Origin: Roseobacter sp. GAI101
Lineage (GTDB): Bacteria > Pseudomonadota > Alphaproteobacteria > Rhodobacterales > Rhodobacteraceae
Direction of reading: 5' to 3'
Assembly (NCBI RefSeq): GCF_000156335.1
Contig: NZ_DS999213.1
Span: forward strand, 3,431,858-3,495,857
DNA length: 64,000 bases
The notes under the pieces were generated by a model. The model saw nothing but the letters and a program-made list of their open reading frames with translations. It was not told the DNA's origin and did not search any database. Both the position numbers and the translations under genes were made by a program. Below are positions 18,222 through 27,555 of the stretch, piece by piece (the stretch's first letter is position 1; each line of letters opens with the position of its first letter).

Positions 18222-19082
18222 ATGTCTGATCCCGCAATTGCCGTCCTGCCGTATGGCAGCAAGCTGGGCAAGGCACTGGCGGCGCGGCCTCTTGATGATC
18301 TGATCTGGCCGTTGGGGCGGCCGGACCGGCTGGGGCAGGGGGGTGTGGCCGACCTCACCTGCGATGACCATCTGATCATCTACCCCAAGACCAACATGCA
18401 TTTCCTGCCCGATCTTGGAACGCGCGCCCGTGTCACCGCCATGGTGGTTGAACCGTCAATTATCCACGCGCGGCATCTGCGCTGGCTGCGGCTGACATAT
18501 CGGAGGTTTTTTCGGGTGATGAGCTATCACCAGCAGCTGTTGGACAGGATTCCCAACGGGTTGTTCCTGCCCTATGGCACCACCTGGGTGCCAGACTATC
18601 AGGGGCTGGACGTCAGCAAGACGCAGCACATGTCGCTGATCGCCTCGGCCAAGCGGGATCACATCGGACATCAGCTGCGCCACCGTCTGGTCGAACATGT
18701 TCAGGCGTCTGGCGCAGACGTTACCGTGCTGGGGCGCGGCTATGCGCCCTTCGACGACAAAAGCGACGGCTTGGCCCCTTACCGGTTCTCGATCGTGATC
18801 GAGAATGTGCGCGAACAGAATTACTTCAGTGAAAAGCTGGTGGATGCGGTGCTGTGCGAAACCGTGCCGATCTATTGGGGCTGCCCGAATATAGGCGACT
18901 TTATCGATACCGGCGGGATGATCCTGTGCCAGACCGAAGAAGATGTGCAGCGCGCCATCGCGGGCGCATCTGTCGCGCAATACGACACCTTGATCCCGGC
19001 CCTGCGCGCGGCGAAACCGCAGGCCGCGGGCTTTGTCGATCTGGAAAGGCGGGCGGCTGAAACGTTAAAAGCCAGCCTGTGA
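18222..19082 (+). CDS. Glycosyltransferase family 10-like protein (alpha-1,3/4-fucosyltransferase type)
   Basis: A 286-aa protein. Residues 187-220 carry the GT10 donor-binding block: YRFSIVIENV, then YFSEKLVDAVLCETVPIYWG, matching the FEN...YxTEKxxxAxxxxxVPVxxG core of fucosyltransferases. The N-terminal half is poorly conserved, as expected for acceptor domains. There is no signal peptide or membrane helix, as in bacterial GT10 enzymes. It stands alone, with no nearby surface-polysaccharide genes, so donor (GDP-fucose or other) and acceptor are unknown. Confidence 0.75.
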   Translation: MSDPAIAVLPYGSKLGKALAARPLDDLIWPLGRPDRLGQGGVADLTCDDHLIIYPKTNMHFLPDLGTRARVTAMVVEPSIIHARHLRWLRLTYRRFFRVMSYHQQLLDRIPNGLFLPYGTTWVPDYQGLDVSKTQHMSLIASAKRDHIGHQLRHRLVEHVQASGADVTVLGRGYAPFDDKSDGLAPYRFSIVIENVREQNYFSEKLVDAVLCETVPIYWGCPNIGDFIDTGGMILCQTEEDVQRAIAGASVAQYDTLIPALRAAKPQAAGFVDLERRAAETLKASL

Positions 19083-19094
19083 GGGCTGGCTTTT
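19067..19094 (+). terminator. Terminator overlapping the end of the GT10 gene
   Basis: AAAAGCCAGCC-tgtgagg-GGCTGGC and TTTT. The left arm is inside the last codons and the stop codon lies in the loop, so the terminator is built into the coding end. Confidence 0.8.
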
Positions 19095-19124
19095 CTGTCA
19101 GTTTCAGTCGTCTTCAGGCTGTGA

Positions 19125-20837
19125 TCACGCTTTGATCAGGCCCATGCTTTCCAGCTTGAGCAGTACCTGATGCGCGCAGTTGTCGACATCAACATTCTCT
19201 GTCTCGACGCTGAGTTCGGGGTTTTCCGGAACGTCATAGGGGTCTGAAATCCCTGTGAATTCCTTGATCTTTCCTTCGCGGGCCAGCTTGTACAGGCCTT
19301 TGCGATCCCGGCGTTCGCATTCCTCGATCGAGGTCGCGACGTGAATTTCCACAAAGGCACCGAAGTCTTCGACGTCTTCGCGCACGGCGCGGCGGGTGGT
19401 GGCATAGGGCGCGATCGGTGCACAGATCGCGATGCCGCCGTTCTTGGTGATTTCACTTGCCACATAACCGATGCGGCGGATGTTGAGGTCGCGGTGTTCC
19501 TTGCTGAAACCCAGTTCGGACGACAGGTTTTTGCGCACGATGTCGCCATCCAGCAAGGTCACGGGGCGGCCGCCCATTTCCATCAGCTTGACCATCAAGG
19601 CATTGGCGATGGTGGATTTCCCCGAGCCGGAGAAGCCGGTGAAGAACACGGTAAAGCCTTGTTTGTTACGCGGCGGCTTGGTGCGGCGCAGTTCTGCCAC
19701 AACCTCTGGAAAGGAGAACCATTCCGGAATTTCCAGACCTTCTTGCAGGCGGCGGCGCAGTTCGGTGCCCGAGATGTTCAGGATGGTGACGTCTTCTTTG
19801 TCCTTGATTTCGTCCATGGCTTCGTACTGGGCACGCTCTGCGACCCAGACCATGTGTTTGAAGTCGACCATCTCGATGCTCATTTCTTCCTGATGTTCGC
19901 GGAACAGGTCCTGCGCATCATAGGGGCCGTAGAAATCTTCGCCTTTGGAGTTGTTACCGGGGCCCGCGTGATCGCGACCCACGATGAAATGCGTGCAGCC
20001 GTGGTTCTTGCGGATCAGACCGTGCCAGACCGCCTCGCGGGGGCCGGCCATGCGCATGGCAAGGTTCAGCAGGCTCATCGACGTGGTCGCGGCGGGGTAT
20101 TTGTTCAGCACGGCCTCGTAGCAGCGCACGCGGGTAAAGTGGTCGACATCGCCGGGCTTGGTCAGGCCAACGACAGGATGGATCAGCAGGTTGGCCTGCG
20201 CTTCGCGGGCGGCGCGGAACGTCAGTTCCTGATGCGCGCGGTGCAGCGGGTTACGGGTCTGGAACGCGACAACCTTGCGCCAGCCCATCTTGCGGAAATA
20301 GGTGCGCAATTCGTTGGGCGTGTCACGACGCGCCTTGAAGTCATAGTGAACAGGCTGCTGGATGCCCGTGACCGGACCGCCCAGATAGACGTTGCCAGCA
20401 GTGTTGTGCAGGTAGTTCACGGCAGGGTGGGCGCTGTCATCGGCACCGAATACTTTTTCCGCTTCATTCGCCTTGTTGGGCGTCCAGCGGTCGGTGACGG
20501 TCATGATCGCAAGGATCACGCCTTCCTGGTCGCGCAGCGCGATGTCCTGGCCAATCTCCAGACCTTCGGCGAACTTATCGGACACATCCAGGTTGATTGG
20601 CATCGGCCACAGCGATCCATCTGCCAGACGCATGTTTTCCACGACGCTGTTGTAGTCTTCTTCGGTCAGAAACCCCTTGAGAGGATTGAAGCCGCCGTTC
20701 ATCAGCAATTCGAGATCGCAAATCTGGCGGGGTGTCAGATCATGGCTGACCAAATTGCCAGCCTCAACCTTCAGTTTCTGGGCCGAATCGTAAGACACAT
20801 AAAGTTCGGGGATCGGGGCAAGGTTGGACGTCTGCAT
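19125..20837 (-). CDS. Bifunctional sulfate adenylyltransferase/adenylylsulfate kinase
   Basis: Activates sulfate to APS and phosphorylates it to PAPS. The 570-aa protein has a PUA-like and ATP sulfurylase part to about 390, with QTRNPLHRAH (193-202) and the GRDHAGPG motif. An APS kinase domain follows, with P-loop GFSGSGKS (401-408), LLDGD and the FVEIHVATSIEECERRD lid region. This fusion is common in Roseobacter-group bacteria. I chose the ATG at 20837 (MQTSNLAPIPELYV); the frame is open a little upstream. The PAPS can go to assimilatory reduction or to the sulfotransferase at 57.8 kb. Confidence 0.95.
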   Translation of the reverse strand: MQTSNLAPIPELYVSYDSAQKLKVEAGNLVSHDLTPRQICDLELLMNGGFNPLKGFLTEEDYNSVVENMRLADGSLWPMPINLDVSDKFAEGLEIGQDIALRDQEGVILAIMTVTDRWTPNKANEAEKVFGADDSAHPAVNYLHNTAGNVYLGGPVTGIQQPVHYDFKARRDTPNELRTYFRKMGWRKVVAFQTRNPLHRAHQELTFRAAREAQANLLIHPVVGLTKPGDVDHFTRVRCYEAVLNKYPAATTSMSLLNLAMRMAGPREAVWHGLIRKNHGCTHFIVGRDHAGPGNNSKGEDFYGPYDAQDLFREHQEEMSIEMVDFKHMVWVAERAQYEAMDEIKDKEDVTILNISGTELRRRLQEGLEIPEWFSFPEVVAELRRTKPPRNKQGFTVFFTGFSGSGKSTIANALMVKLMEMGGRPVTLLDGDIVRKNLSSELGFSKEHRDLNIRRIGYVASEITKNGGIAICAPIAPYATTRRAVREDVEDFGAFVEIHVATSIEECERRDRKGLYKLAREGKIKEFTGISDPYDVPENPELSVETENVDVDNCAHQVLLKLESMGLIKA

Positions 20838-21005
20838 GAGATTCTCGCAATTAATTAGGGTCAATGAACAGTTGAGGCGGGTCATAAACCCGCCCCGCTC
20901 CGCTAATCAAGTCTTGCGACCTGTTTACGGCAATTTACGGACAAAGGCGTGGATTTTGTCCCAATCCGGCAACGCTATTCCAGCAAAGGGGGTCTACCCC
21001 GAATG

Positions 21006-22010
21006 TTATGCGTCGGTTTTGACCTCTGCACCGTAACCCAGGGGCAAAGAGGTGTCCTTTCCTTCGTCGTCGCCTACTTCGGCCAGGAAACGTTCCGCCT
21101 CAAGCGCGGCCATGCATCCCATGCCTGCGCTGGTGACAGCCTGGCGGTATTTGTGGTCAGTCAGATCGCCCGCCGCAAACACGCCGGGGATGGATGTTTC
21201 GGTGCTGTCAGGCTTGGTCACGACATAGCCGCCCATATGGGTTTCCAGCACATCCTTGACCAACTCATTCGCGGGCGCATGACCAATGGCCACGAAAACA
21301 CCTTTGCACGCGATATCCGTAATCTCGCCGGTGTTTACGTTCTTCACCTTGACGCCTTCGACCCCAAGCGGGGCATCGGTGCCATAAACTTCCTCGAGCT
21401 GGTGGAACCACAACGGCTCGATCTTGGGGTTTTTCATCAACCGGTCGATCAGAATTTTTTCGGCACGCAGTTCATCGCGGCGGTGGATCAGCGTGACCTT
21501 CGAGGCGAAGTTGGTCAGGAACAGCGCTTCTTCCACGGCTGTGTTACCGCCGCCGATCACGACGATTTCCTGATTGCGATAGAAAAATCCGTCGCAGGTG
21601 GCGCAGGCCGAGACGCCGAAGCCCTTGAACTTTTCTTCTGTTTCAAGGCCAAGCCACTTGGCGCGGGCACCGGTGGCCAAAATCACCGCATCCGCCACAT
21701 AGGTGGTACCGCTATCCCCCTTGGCATGAAACGGGCGGCTTGACAGGTCCAGATCGGTGATGATGTCGCCGATGATCTCGGTGCCCATCGCCTTGGCGTG
21801 ATCCTGCATCCGGATCATCAGGTCGGGACCTTGGACTTCGCTGTCGCCGGGCCAGTTCTCGACTTCGGTGGTCGTTGTCAGCTGGCCACCGGGTTCGATG
21901 CCCTGCACCAGGATCGGATCCAGCATGGCGCGGCTGGCATAGACGCCGGCGGTATAGCCCGCAGGGCCTGAGCCGATAATCAAAAGCTTGGTTTTGCGTG
22001 TTTCGGCCAT
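21006..22010 (-). CDS. trxB: Thioredoxin-disulfide reductase
   Basis: NADPH-dependent flavoenzyme that reduces thioredoxin. The 334-aa protein has the FAD motif [13 protein letters not shown] at 13-25, the redox-active CATC (Cys136, Cys139), the NADPH fold [14 protein letters not shown], and [15 protein letters not shown] at the end. The ATG at 22010 gives the usual start; upstream in-frame codons are untypical. Divergent from an Lrp/AsnC gene, an arrangement seen widely in Rhodobacteraceae, so the regulator may control it. Confidence 0.96.
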   Translation of the reverse strand: MAETRKTKLLIIGSGPAGYTAGVYASRAMLDPILVQGIEPGGQLTTTTEVENWPGDSEVQGPDLMIRMQDHAKAMGTEIIGDIITDLDLSSRPFHAKGDSGTTYVADAVILATGARAKWLGLETEEKFKGFGVSACATCDGFFYRNQEIVVIGGGNTAVEEALFLTNFASKVTLIHRRDELRAEKILIDRLMKNPKIEPLWFHQLEEVYGTDAPLGVEGVKVKNVNTGEITDIACKGVFVAIGHAPANELVKDVLETHMGGYVVTKPDSTETSIPGVFAAGDLTDHKYRQAVTSAGMGCMAALEAERFLAEVGDDEGKDTSLPLGYGAEVKTDA

Positions 22011-22174
22011 GTGAAGCCCCTTGATGGATAAATGAAAGAATTGAGGTTTATATAGCGCTCCGACAGGTTGCCTTAAACCCCAAGTTTGCATATCAGCCCT
22101 GCATGCACCGCCGGGATCGCCCGCACACCTATTTTCTGGATATCGTCGGGGTATTGCACCCTAACGAAAGAATA

Positions 22175-22202
22175 TTGCGCCTAGCAACGGTAGTGCTATA
22201 AC
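22175..22202 (+). promoter_or_regulatory. Likely sigma-70 promoter of the Lrp/AsnC gene
   Basis: TTGCGC at 22175-22180 and TATAAC at 22197-22202 with a 16-base spacer, ending 24 bases before the regulator's ATG. Confidence 0.5.
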
Positions 22203-22226
22203 AATCGAAAATATACTGGGGGCTTT

Positions 22227-22727
22227 ATGGCGGGGACGCGGCTTGATCCGATTGATCGGAAGATTTTAGCCGAATTGCAGGCAGACGGTCGGATGACCAA
22301 CGTCGAACTTGCAAAACGTGTTGGGATTTCTGCACCCCCTTGTCTGCGGCGTGTGCGCACCCTTGAGGAAAGCGGCTATATCCGCGGCTACCACGCTGAC
22401 GTGAATGCCCGTGAACTGGGGTTCGAAGTACAGGTCTTCGCGATGGTTGGCTTGGCCAGCCAGGCAGAATCGGACCTGACCGCATTCGAGGCCAAATGCC
22501 GCGAATGGCCCTTGGTCCGCGAATGCCACATGCTGAACGGTGAGGTCGATTTCATCTTGAAATGCGTGTCACCGGATCTGTCGAGCTTTCAAAGCTTCCT
22601 TACGGGGCAGTTGTTGACCACGCCCAATGTTGCCAGCGTAAAGACCAGCCTGGTGATCCGCCCGGCCAAGGACGAACCCGGCGTGCCGTTCGACGTATTG
22701 GAAACCCGGCTCAGCACCAAGGCCTGA
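22227..22727 (+). CDS. Lrp/AsnC family transcriptional regulator
   Basis: A 166-aa regulator. The N-terminal winged helix spans about residues 5-60: LDPIDRKILAELQADGRMTN, VELAKRVGISAPPCLRRVRTLEESGYI. The C-terminal RAM/AsnC domain includes VRECHMLNGEVDFILKCVSPDL, the effector-binding strand pattern. It diverges from trxB across about 216 bases. Such regulators usually sense an amino acid and act as octamers; the effector is unknown. Confidence 0.93.
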   Translation: MAGTRLDPIDRKILAELQADGRMTNVELAKRVGISAPPCLRRVRTLEESGYIRGYHADVNARELGFEVQVFAMVGLASQAESDLTAFEAKCREWPLVRECHMLNGEVDFILKCVSPDLSSFQSFLTGQLLTTPNVASVKTSLVIRPAKDEPGVPFDVLETRLSTKA

Positions 22728-22755
22728 CGTAGGCCCCATCTAATGCAAGGGCTGG

Positions 22756-23544
22756 TTAAGCCGGCTGATCGAAGGTTTCGGGCGCACGGGGAAACGCGAG
22801 CGGGCCGAAGTCCTCTTCGCGTTCGATGTGCGGGAACAATCCCAGAAACTTGTCGCGCAGGTGGATCGGCAGGTGGCGCAACGTGTTCAGGCCGGGATGG
22901 AAGGTTTCGACCTCAATCCCGCTGACATTGATCGCCGCATGCTTTTGAAGGCAGATGTGATACAGGCGCACAGGGGTCGGGGGGGTGATTTCGATTATAT
23001 TCACACCATCTACAAGATCGCGCATCAGCGTCAGCATCTGCTGGTTGTGGATGCCCCCGCGTAGGCGTGAGGGCGTATGCAGTATGCGGGCCGAAGGGCC
23101 GAAGGTCAGAAACCCCAAAGGCCGCCCTTGGCCAAGACTGTCTGCCATGGTGCGCACAAGCGGGACGCGCTTGCCTGATTCAGCGGGTACGAAGTTGCTT
23201 GAACCGATCCAGACCAGCGGCGCGGCTTTGCCGTTTGATTTGATGATCATGTCGCCGGGCTGAAGGTCTTCTACGGCAATGTCGCCCTTGTCCGTTTGTA
23301 TCGCCGTGCCATGGGCAAAGGCGGAAAACGCGTTTTCGAAAAGGGGGATCGCAGGCGCGCGGTCCTGACCAATAAAGACGGAGCCATCCAACCGCGTTGC
23401 GACAACCTCGTAGCTGCGGTGTAGGATATCCGTCTGCATCCGCGCCTCTCGGGGTGATGTGGGGCCAAGTCGGTTTGCCGTTCTTCCCGCATTAGAGGGA
23501 TAAACGTGCTTGGATACAATCGAAGATGCCGCATTCGGTGACAT
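22756..23544 (-). CDS. Hint domain-containing protein
   Basis: A 262-aa protein with a Hedgehog/intein (Hint) fold: FSAFAHGTAIQTDKGDIAVEDLQPGDMIIKSNG, a split of which reads AFAHGTAIQT then VEDLQPGDMI, and PLVWIGSSNF. The later part has PTPVRLYHICLQKHAAINV and VETFHPG. The usual first Hint cysteine is absent, so self-splicing is unlikely. Rhodobacteraceae carry many such proteins, often in exported calcium-binding proteins, but this one has no RTX repeats. The start is uncertain: an ATG at 23439 with an AGAGG box would give 227 aa from MQTDILHRSYEVV. Confidence 0.75.
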   Translation of the reverse strand: MSPNAASSIVSKHVYPSNAGRTANRLGPTSPREARMQTDILHRSYEVVATRLDGSVFIGQDRAPAIPLFENAFSAFAHGTAIQTDKGDIAVEDLQPGDMIIKSNGKAAPLVWIGSSNFVPAESGKRVPLVRTMADSLGQGRPLGFLTFGPSARILHTPSRLRGGIHNQQMLTLMRDLVDGVNIIEITPPTPVRLYHICLQKHAAINVSGIEVETFHPGLNTLRHLPIHLRDKFLGLFPHIEREEDFGPLAFPRAPETFDQPA

Positions 23545-23757
23545 GTTTTCACTTTCACTCTTTGCGCGCGATTTCGTGCCCCAGAGAAATCGGCCCGGTT
23601 CAGTGTCTGCGTGCCTTCACGGAACGCAGCTTTGAATTTGGACGCGGATGGTCAAGGCGATCCTGCGTTTGGCCCGGCGCGGTCAAAATACTTCCCGAGC
23701 ACTGAAAACATAGTCGAAATGGCGGACTGCTTTTCGGCCTTTGACTGTGGCCAGCGG

Positions 23758-23901
23758 TCAGGCTGTCTTGCGGGTCGCCGCAGGTGCGTTGCGTTTGGCG
23801 ATGAACGCGGCACGGCGCGCGCCACGGGTCCAAGGCATGACGGTGTCTTCCTTGGCGGCAGTTTCAACGACGGATTTGATGAAGCGTGTTTTGATTTTCA
23901 T
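23758..23901 (-). CDS. Conserved short basic protein (47 aa)
   Basis: A 47-aa basic protein beginning MKIKTRFIKSVVETA and ending PAATRKTA, with the middle MPWTRGARRAAFIAKRN. A clear GAGGA box precedes the ATG at 23901 by eight bases. I recall similar short proteins in other Rhodobacteraceae, but no function. The frame could extend upstream to 23982 without a good start. It lies alone between the Hint gene and pgeF, all on the minus strand. Confidence 0.6.
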   Translation of the reverse strand: MKIKTRFIKSVVETAAKEDTVMPWTRGARRAAFIAKRNAPAATRKTA

Positions 23902-24192
23902 GGTCTTTATCCTCTGATCTGTCGGGCTGTGCCCTTTGCCTGAGGATGAATATGGGATCGGTTTCGGGCCTTCATTGGGCAATGCGCCGATTTCTTTAGG
24001 AAAAGATCATCATGCGCGGCCGGATTTGTGGCATCCCTGCCGTAATCCGTTTCGGGCCTTGTTTTTATGGTTAATTGGCCTGTGCAGCTGGGGTCGGGCA
24101 GCCCGTCCCATACCCCGATGCAGGAAACTTTGGGGCAAGATCAAGGCAGTGGTTGGCCGCATAGTTGCCCCGATCAGACGGAATCGCGGCGA

Positions 24193-24948
24193 TCAAAGGG
24201 TGATGGTTGCAATCAACCGCCCGTAGTCGGCCTCTTTGGCGTGAGTCGTACGCCGGTAGGAATAGAATCGATCCGGATCGCTATAGGTGCAGTGGCGCGT
24301 CCACTCTGCGTGGCCCACACCAGCCGCGCGCAGACGGTTCAAGCCAAAGCCGGGCAGGTCGAACTGCATCCGGTCGTCCATGCCGTTTGCAAAGTATCGC
24401 GCGAAATAGGGGTCTTCCGCCAGAAAACTGTCGATGAAATCCGGGCCAACCTCGTAGGCGCGCTGGCTGATGCAGGGGCCGATCACGGCGGTGATGTTGT
24501 CACGCTTGGCACCCAACGCCTCCATCGCGTCGACGGTAGCGGCCAGCACGCCATCCAGCGCGCCGCGCCAGCCCGCATGGGCCGCCCCGATCACGCCAGC
24601 ATCCGCATCGGCAAACAGGACCGGCTGGCAATCTGCTGTCAGCACCGACAAGGCCAGCCCGGGCGTCGCCGTCACCAGCGCATCCGCACGTGGTTTTTCG
24701 GACAAGGGCGCATCAACGGTCACGACGGTGGCAGAATGGATTTGGTGGACACCGACCAGATGGCTGGGCGGGACGTTCATCGCCGCTGCGACACGGGCGC
24801 GGTTGATTTCAACGATCTCGCGCTGATCCGAACTGCCGCTGCCGCAATTGAGCCCCTGAAAGACCCCCGACGACGCACCGCCACGGCGGGTAAAGAACCC
24901 GTGCCGCACGGTGCCCAAGCTGTCAGAGGTCAGAATTTCTAGTGTCAT
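24193..24948 (-). CDS. pgeF: Peptidoglycan editing factor PgeF / laccase-domain protein
   Basis: A 251-aa DUF152/YlmD-type protein. It has FFTRRGGASSGVFQGLN, VHQIHSATVVTVD, and the metal-binding pieces TADCQPVLFAD and AAHAGWRGALDG, ending IGPCISQRAYEVG. In E. coli PgeF (YfiH) removes misincorporated L-Ser from peptidoglycan precursors; other homologues are called polyphenol oxidases or adenosine-processing enzymes. It overlaps the midA-like gene by four bases and comes after it in the operon lgt-midA-pgeF. Confidence 0.88.
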   Translation of the reverse strand: MTLEILTSDSLGTVRHGFFTRRGGASSGVFQGLNCGSGSSDQREIVEINRARVAAAMNVPPSHLVGVHQIHSATVVTVDAPLSEKPRADALVTATPGLALSVLTADCQPVLFADADAGVIGAAHAGWRGALDGVLAATVDAMEALGAKRDNITAVIGPCISQRAYEVGPDFIDSFLAEDPYFARYFANGMDDRMQFDLPGFGLNRLRAAGVGHAEWTRHCTYSDPDRFYSYRRTTHAKEADYGRLIATITL

Positions 24949-26009
24949 GGATCCAATCCCGGTGGCGGGTTTTGCGTTGGTGGAAACAGCCCTATCACCT
25001 TGAACAGGTTTCCCATTTCTGACGGGTGCGTCAAGCGCCGATGTGCCGCAACGTGACCCTCGAGCACCTTTCCGGTCATTGTGGTGGCAAGGGTTTGCGC
25101 ACGCTGTGTAATGCCCAGCCGTTCCAGGAACACGCCTTGGGGGGTGATGCGGCTATGCTGTGCGGGCGCTGCGGCAATGGCCAGTTTTTCAAAGTCGACA
25201 TGCGCCGTCAGGTCACTACTGCCGGGCGCGGACAGGGGATCGACCGTCTGGTGGCCACGCAGGGCCTGAAACGTATCGCCAAGGCTGCGCCAGTCGCCAT
25301 AGTCGATGATCAGCGCGGCCCCGCCATGGGTTGAAATACGGTTCGCGATCGCCTGCACCGTGGGGGCAAGCTGCGCGCAATCCTCGATCAGATCGCCGTC
25401 CTGTGTGTCCTCCAGCCGGTCGGCAAAAGCAGGTTGCGGCAACATCGGCCCAAGACCAAAGCTGAGTGCGCCGTCGGTCAGGCCGATCTGGCGTTCGCGC
25501 CAACCGGTGCCGTCGCGGACAAACTGGCGGATCGGCAGGGCGTCGAAAAATTCGTTCGCGACAAGGTAAAGCGGCTGATCGGGCAGGGCATCCGCGCTAT
25601 CGCACCACTGCACCTGATGCCCTGCAAGCGTGGTGCGTTGAACGTCGCGCAAGGTCTGCGATGCTTCGACCAGCGTGATTTCAGCGGCTTGCGCGAAGCC
25701 CGGCACGGCGCGCGTGGCGCGCAGGATATCGGCCATGAGTATGCCGCGCCCGGGGCCAAGCTCGGCTAGGGTGAACCGCGCGGGTGCGCCCTGGGACAGC
25801 CATGTCTGCGCCAGACACAGACCGATCAATTCCCCAAACATCTGGCTGATTTCGGGGGCGGTGACGAAATCACCTTCGGCCCCGAAAGGATCGCGGGTTG
25901 TGTAGTAACCCCGGGTCGGATGCAGCAGGCACATCGCCATGTATTCGTCGATGCGCATCGGACCAGTGGTGTGGATGCGTTCAATGATATGGTCGCGCAG
26001 AGATGTCAT
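24945..26009 (-). CDS. SAM-dependent methyltransferase, MidA/NDUFAF7 family
   Basis: A 354-aa class I methyltransferase of the DUF185/MidA family. It has the family's start [28 protein letters not shown], then [16 protein letters not shown] and the SAM motif [16 protein letters not shown]. Mitochondrial NDUFAF7 methylates an arginine of complex I NDUFS2; the bacterial role is less clear. The ATG at 26009 overlaps the lgt stop by four bases. The frame is open 68 codons further up, but there lies within lgt. Confidence 0.88.
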   Translation of the reverse strand: MTSLRDHIIERIHTTGPMRIDEYMAMCLLHPTRGYYTTRDPFGAEGDFVTAPEISQMFGELIGLCLAQTWLSQGAPARFTLAELGPGRGILMADILRATRAVPGFAQAAEITLVEASQTLRDVQRTTLAGHQVQWCDSADALPDQPLYLVANEFFDALPIRQFVRDGTGWRERQIGLTDGALSFGLGPMLPQPAFADRLEDTQDGDLIEDCAQLAPTVQAIANRISTHGGAALIIDYGDWRSLGDTFQALRGHQTVDPLSAPGSSDLTAHVDFEKLAIAAAPAQHSRITPQGVFLERLGITQRAQTLATTMTGKVLEGHVAAHRRLTHPSEMGNLFKVIGLFPPTQNPPPGLDP

Positions 26010-26890
26010 GCCAGACGTCTGGCCCGTACGATCAGGGCCGCACCGACGGCGATCATCGGCAGGCACAGCAATTGTCCCATGGTCAGTCCATAGCCGCCGA
26101 CATGCCACGCCAGCCCCAACGGATTGCCCGGGCTGACGAACTGCGCATCCGGCTGGCGCACGAACTCCACGATAAACCGCGCGATGCCGTAGCCCGCAAG
26201 GAAGGTGCCGCAAATCAGCCCTTGGTATTTAAGGCCACCGCGACGCCATGCCAGATAGACCAGCAACGCCCCTAGGATCAGCCCCTCCAGCAGCGCCTCA
26301 TAGAGTTGTGAGGGATGGCGGGCACAGATCCCGACCACCTCGGGGCAGGTCTGGGCGGCAACGGTGGGAAACGCCACGCCCCACGGCAGGTCGGTGGGGC
26401 GGCCCCAAAGCTCTGCGTTGATGAAGTTCGCGACGCGTCCCAGAAACAAGCCGGGGGCGAGACCCAAACAGACCATGTCACCCGTCGACAACGGGCTGAT
26501 CTTGTGCCGTCTGGTGTAATACAGCCCCGCCAGAATGACGCCGATGGCCCCGCCGTGAAACGACATCCCGCCTTCCCAGATGCGCAGGATCTGCAACGGA
26601 TTGCTGAGGTAATAAGACGCCTGATAAAAGAACACATAGCCCAGCCGACCGCCCAGGATCACGCCCAGAATGACCCAGAACAGCAAATCCTCGACCTGCG
26701 CTTTGGTCATCACGGGCTTGCCCTTTGCCCACAGGTCATCGCGGCTGACCGCGCGCACGACGATGCGCCACCCAATGATAATGCCGACGATATACGCCAG
26801 GGCATACCAGCGCAGCGCGAAGGTCATGCCAAACAAATTGATCGAGAAAATCTCGGGCGACATATCGGGAAAGGGGATCATGGCCATCAT
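26006..26890 (-). CDS. lgt: Prolipoprotein diacylglyceryl transferase
   Basis: Inner-membrane enzyme that adds diacylglycerol to the lipobox cysteine of prolipoproteins. The 294-aa protein has seven membrane segments. Diagnostic pieces are [41 protein letters not shown], and the Lgt signature [17 protein letters not shown] with HPSQLYEA. The start is one of the ATGs at 26890, 26887 or 26881; I chose the first. It leads the lgt-midA-pgeF operon. Confidence 0.95.
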   Translation of the reverse strand: MMAMIPFPDMSPEIFSINLFGMTFALRWYALAYIVGIIIGWRIVVRAVSRDDLWAKGKPVMTKAQVEDLLFWVILGVILGGRLGYVFFYQASYYLSNPLQILRIWEGGMSFHGGAIGVILAGLYYTRRHKISPLSTGDMVCLGLAPGLFLGRVANFINAELWGRPTDLPWGVAFPTVAAQTCPEVVGICARHPSQLYEALLEGLILGALLVYLAWRRGGLKYQGLICGTFLAGYGIARFIVEFVRQPDAQFVSPGNPLGLAWHVGGYGLTMGQLLCLPMIAVGAALIVRARRLA

Positions 26891-26986
26891 GATGCCGATT
26901 GACCCTGCCCGCGAACGGAAGTCAACCTTGCGAGATTGGCAATTGAACACCATATAGAGAGCAACTGCCGTTCAGGAGAAACAGAT

Positions 26987-27229
26987 ATGCAAACGCGCAA
27001 CAAGATTTTTGACGATATTTCGCAGATGATGACCAATGCCATGGGCGTCGCCCAGGGGGCCAAGACCGAGGCGGAAACCGCCATGAAGGGAATGATGGAC
27101 CGCTGGCTGGCGGACCGCGATTTCGTGACCCGCGAAGAATTCGACGCCGTGCGCGCGATGGCGCAGAAGGCGCGCGAAGAAAACGATGCCCTCAAGGCGC
27201 GTCTGGACGCACTTGAGGCGAAGGGCTGA
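26987..27229 (+). CDS. ubiK: UbiK/BMFP accessory factor family protein
   Basis: An 80-aa helical protein of the BMFP/YqiC family. UbiK in E. coli aids the ubiquinone-biosynthesis complex and binds lipids. The N-terminus is amphipathic (IFDDISQMMTNAMGVAQGAK) and the C-terminus a coiled coil (FDAVRAMAQKAREENDALKA) for trimerisation. An AGGAGA box precedes the ATG at 26987, and a terminator follows at 27268. It is divergent from lgt. Confidence 0.85.
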   Translation: MQTRNKIFDDISQMMTNAMGVAQGAKTEAETAMKGMMDRWLADRDFVTREEFDAVRAMAQKAREENDALKARLDALEAKG

Positions 27230-27267
27230 ACCAAGCCTTTCCACCCGATCAAAGACCCTTTAGGAAG

Positions 27268-27294
27268 CACCCGAATGCAAGTTCGGGTGTTTTG
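27268..27294 (+). terminator. Rho-independent terminator of ubiK
   Basis: CACCCGAA-tgcaag-TTCGGGTG followed by TTTTGCTTTT, about 40 bases after the stop. Confidence 0.85.
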
Positions 27295-27555
27295 CTTTTG
27301 CCCTGTTTCGGCAGGTTTGCCCGATCTTCAAGCAATCGGCCTACAAAATTTGGTGCACTTGGTGATCTTATCCACAAGATACTGAGGTTATCCCCCATCT
27401 TTCGTGGTTACCCCCAGAAAAAGACTTGCCACATGGCCCGCATATGCGCACCATATCTGGTATGGGACGCTGGCAGGATCAGCGAACTATAGTAGATACC
27501 CCCAAGCGTTGCGGTGCCGATGCACCCAAGCGCCCGGAACAAATGAGGTGGCGAA
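27295..27555. other. Intergenic region with one perfect DnaA box
   Basis: Together with the terminator this forms a gap of about 326 bases between ubiK and the YbjN gene. It holds one TTATCCACA at 27368-27376, identical to the DnaA-box consensus, followed by weaker look-alikes (GTTATCCCCC near 27388, GTTACCCCC near 27407). The last bases hold the YbjN gene's GAGGTGG box. I see no RNA gene or good open frame here. Confidence 0.4.

Noticed and set aside
19341..20858. A 505-codon plus-strand frame opposite sat-cysC
   Set aside because: Antisense shadow; the fused sulfate-activation enzyme explains the whole stretch.
23936..24226. A 96-codon plus-strand frame with a short hydrophobic patch between the small basic gene and pgeF
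   Set aside because: It starts with a TTG lacking a ribosome site, overlaps the end of pgeF, and has no recognisable pattern. I left it out, but it could be rechecked by conservation.
27295..27555. Chromosomal origin of replication around the DnaA box
   Set aside because: Only one perfect box, no AT-rich unwinding stretch of note, and no origin-associated genes nearby.
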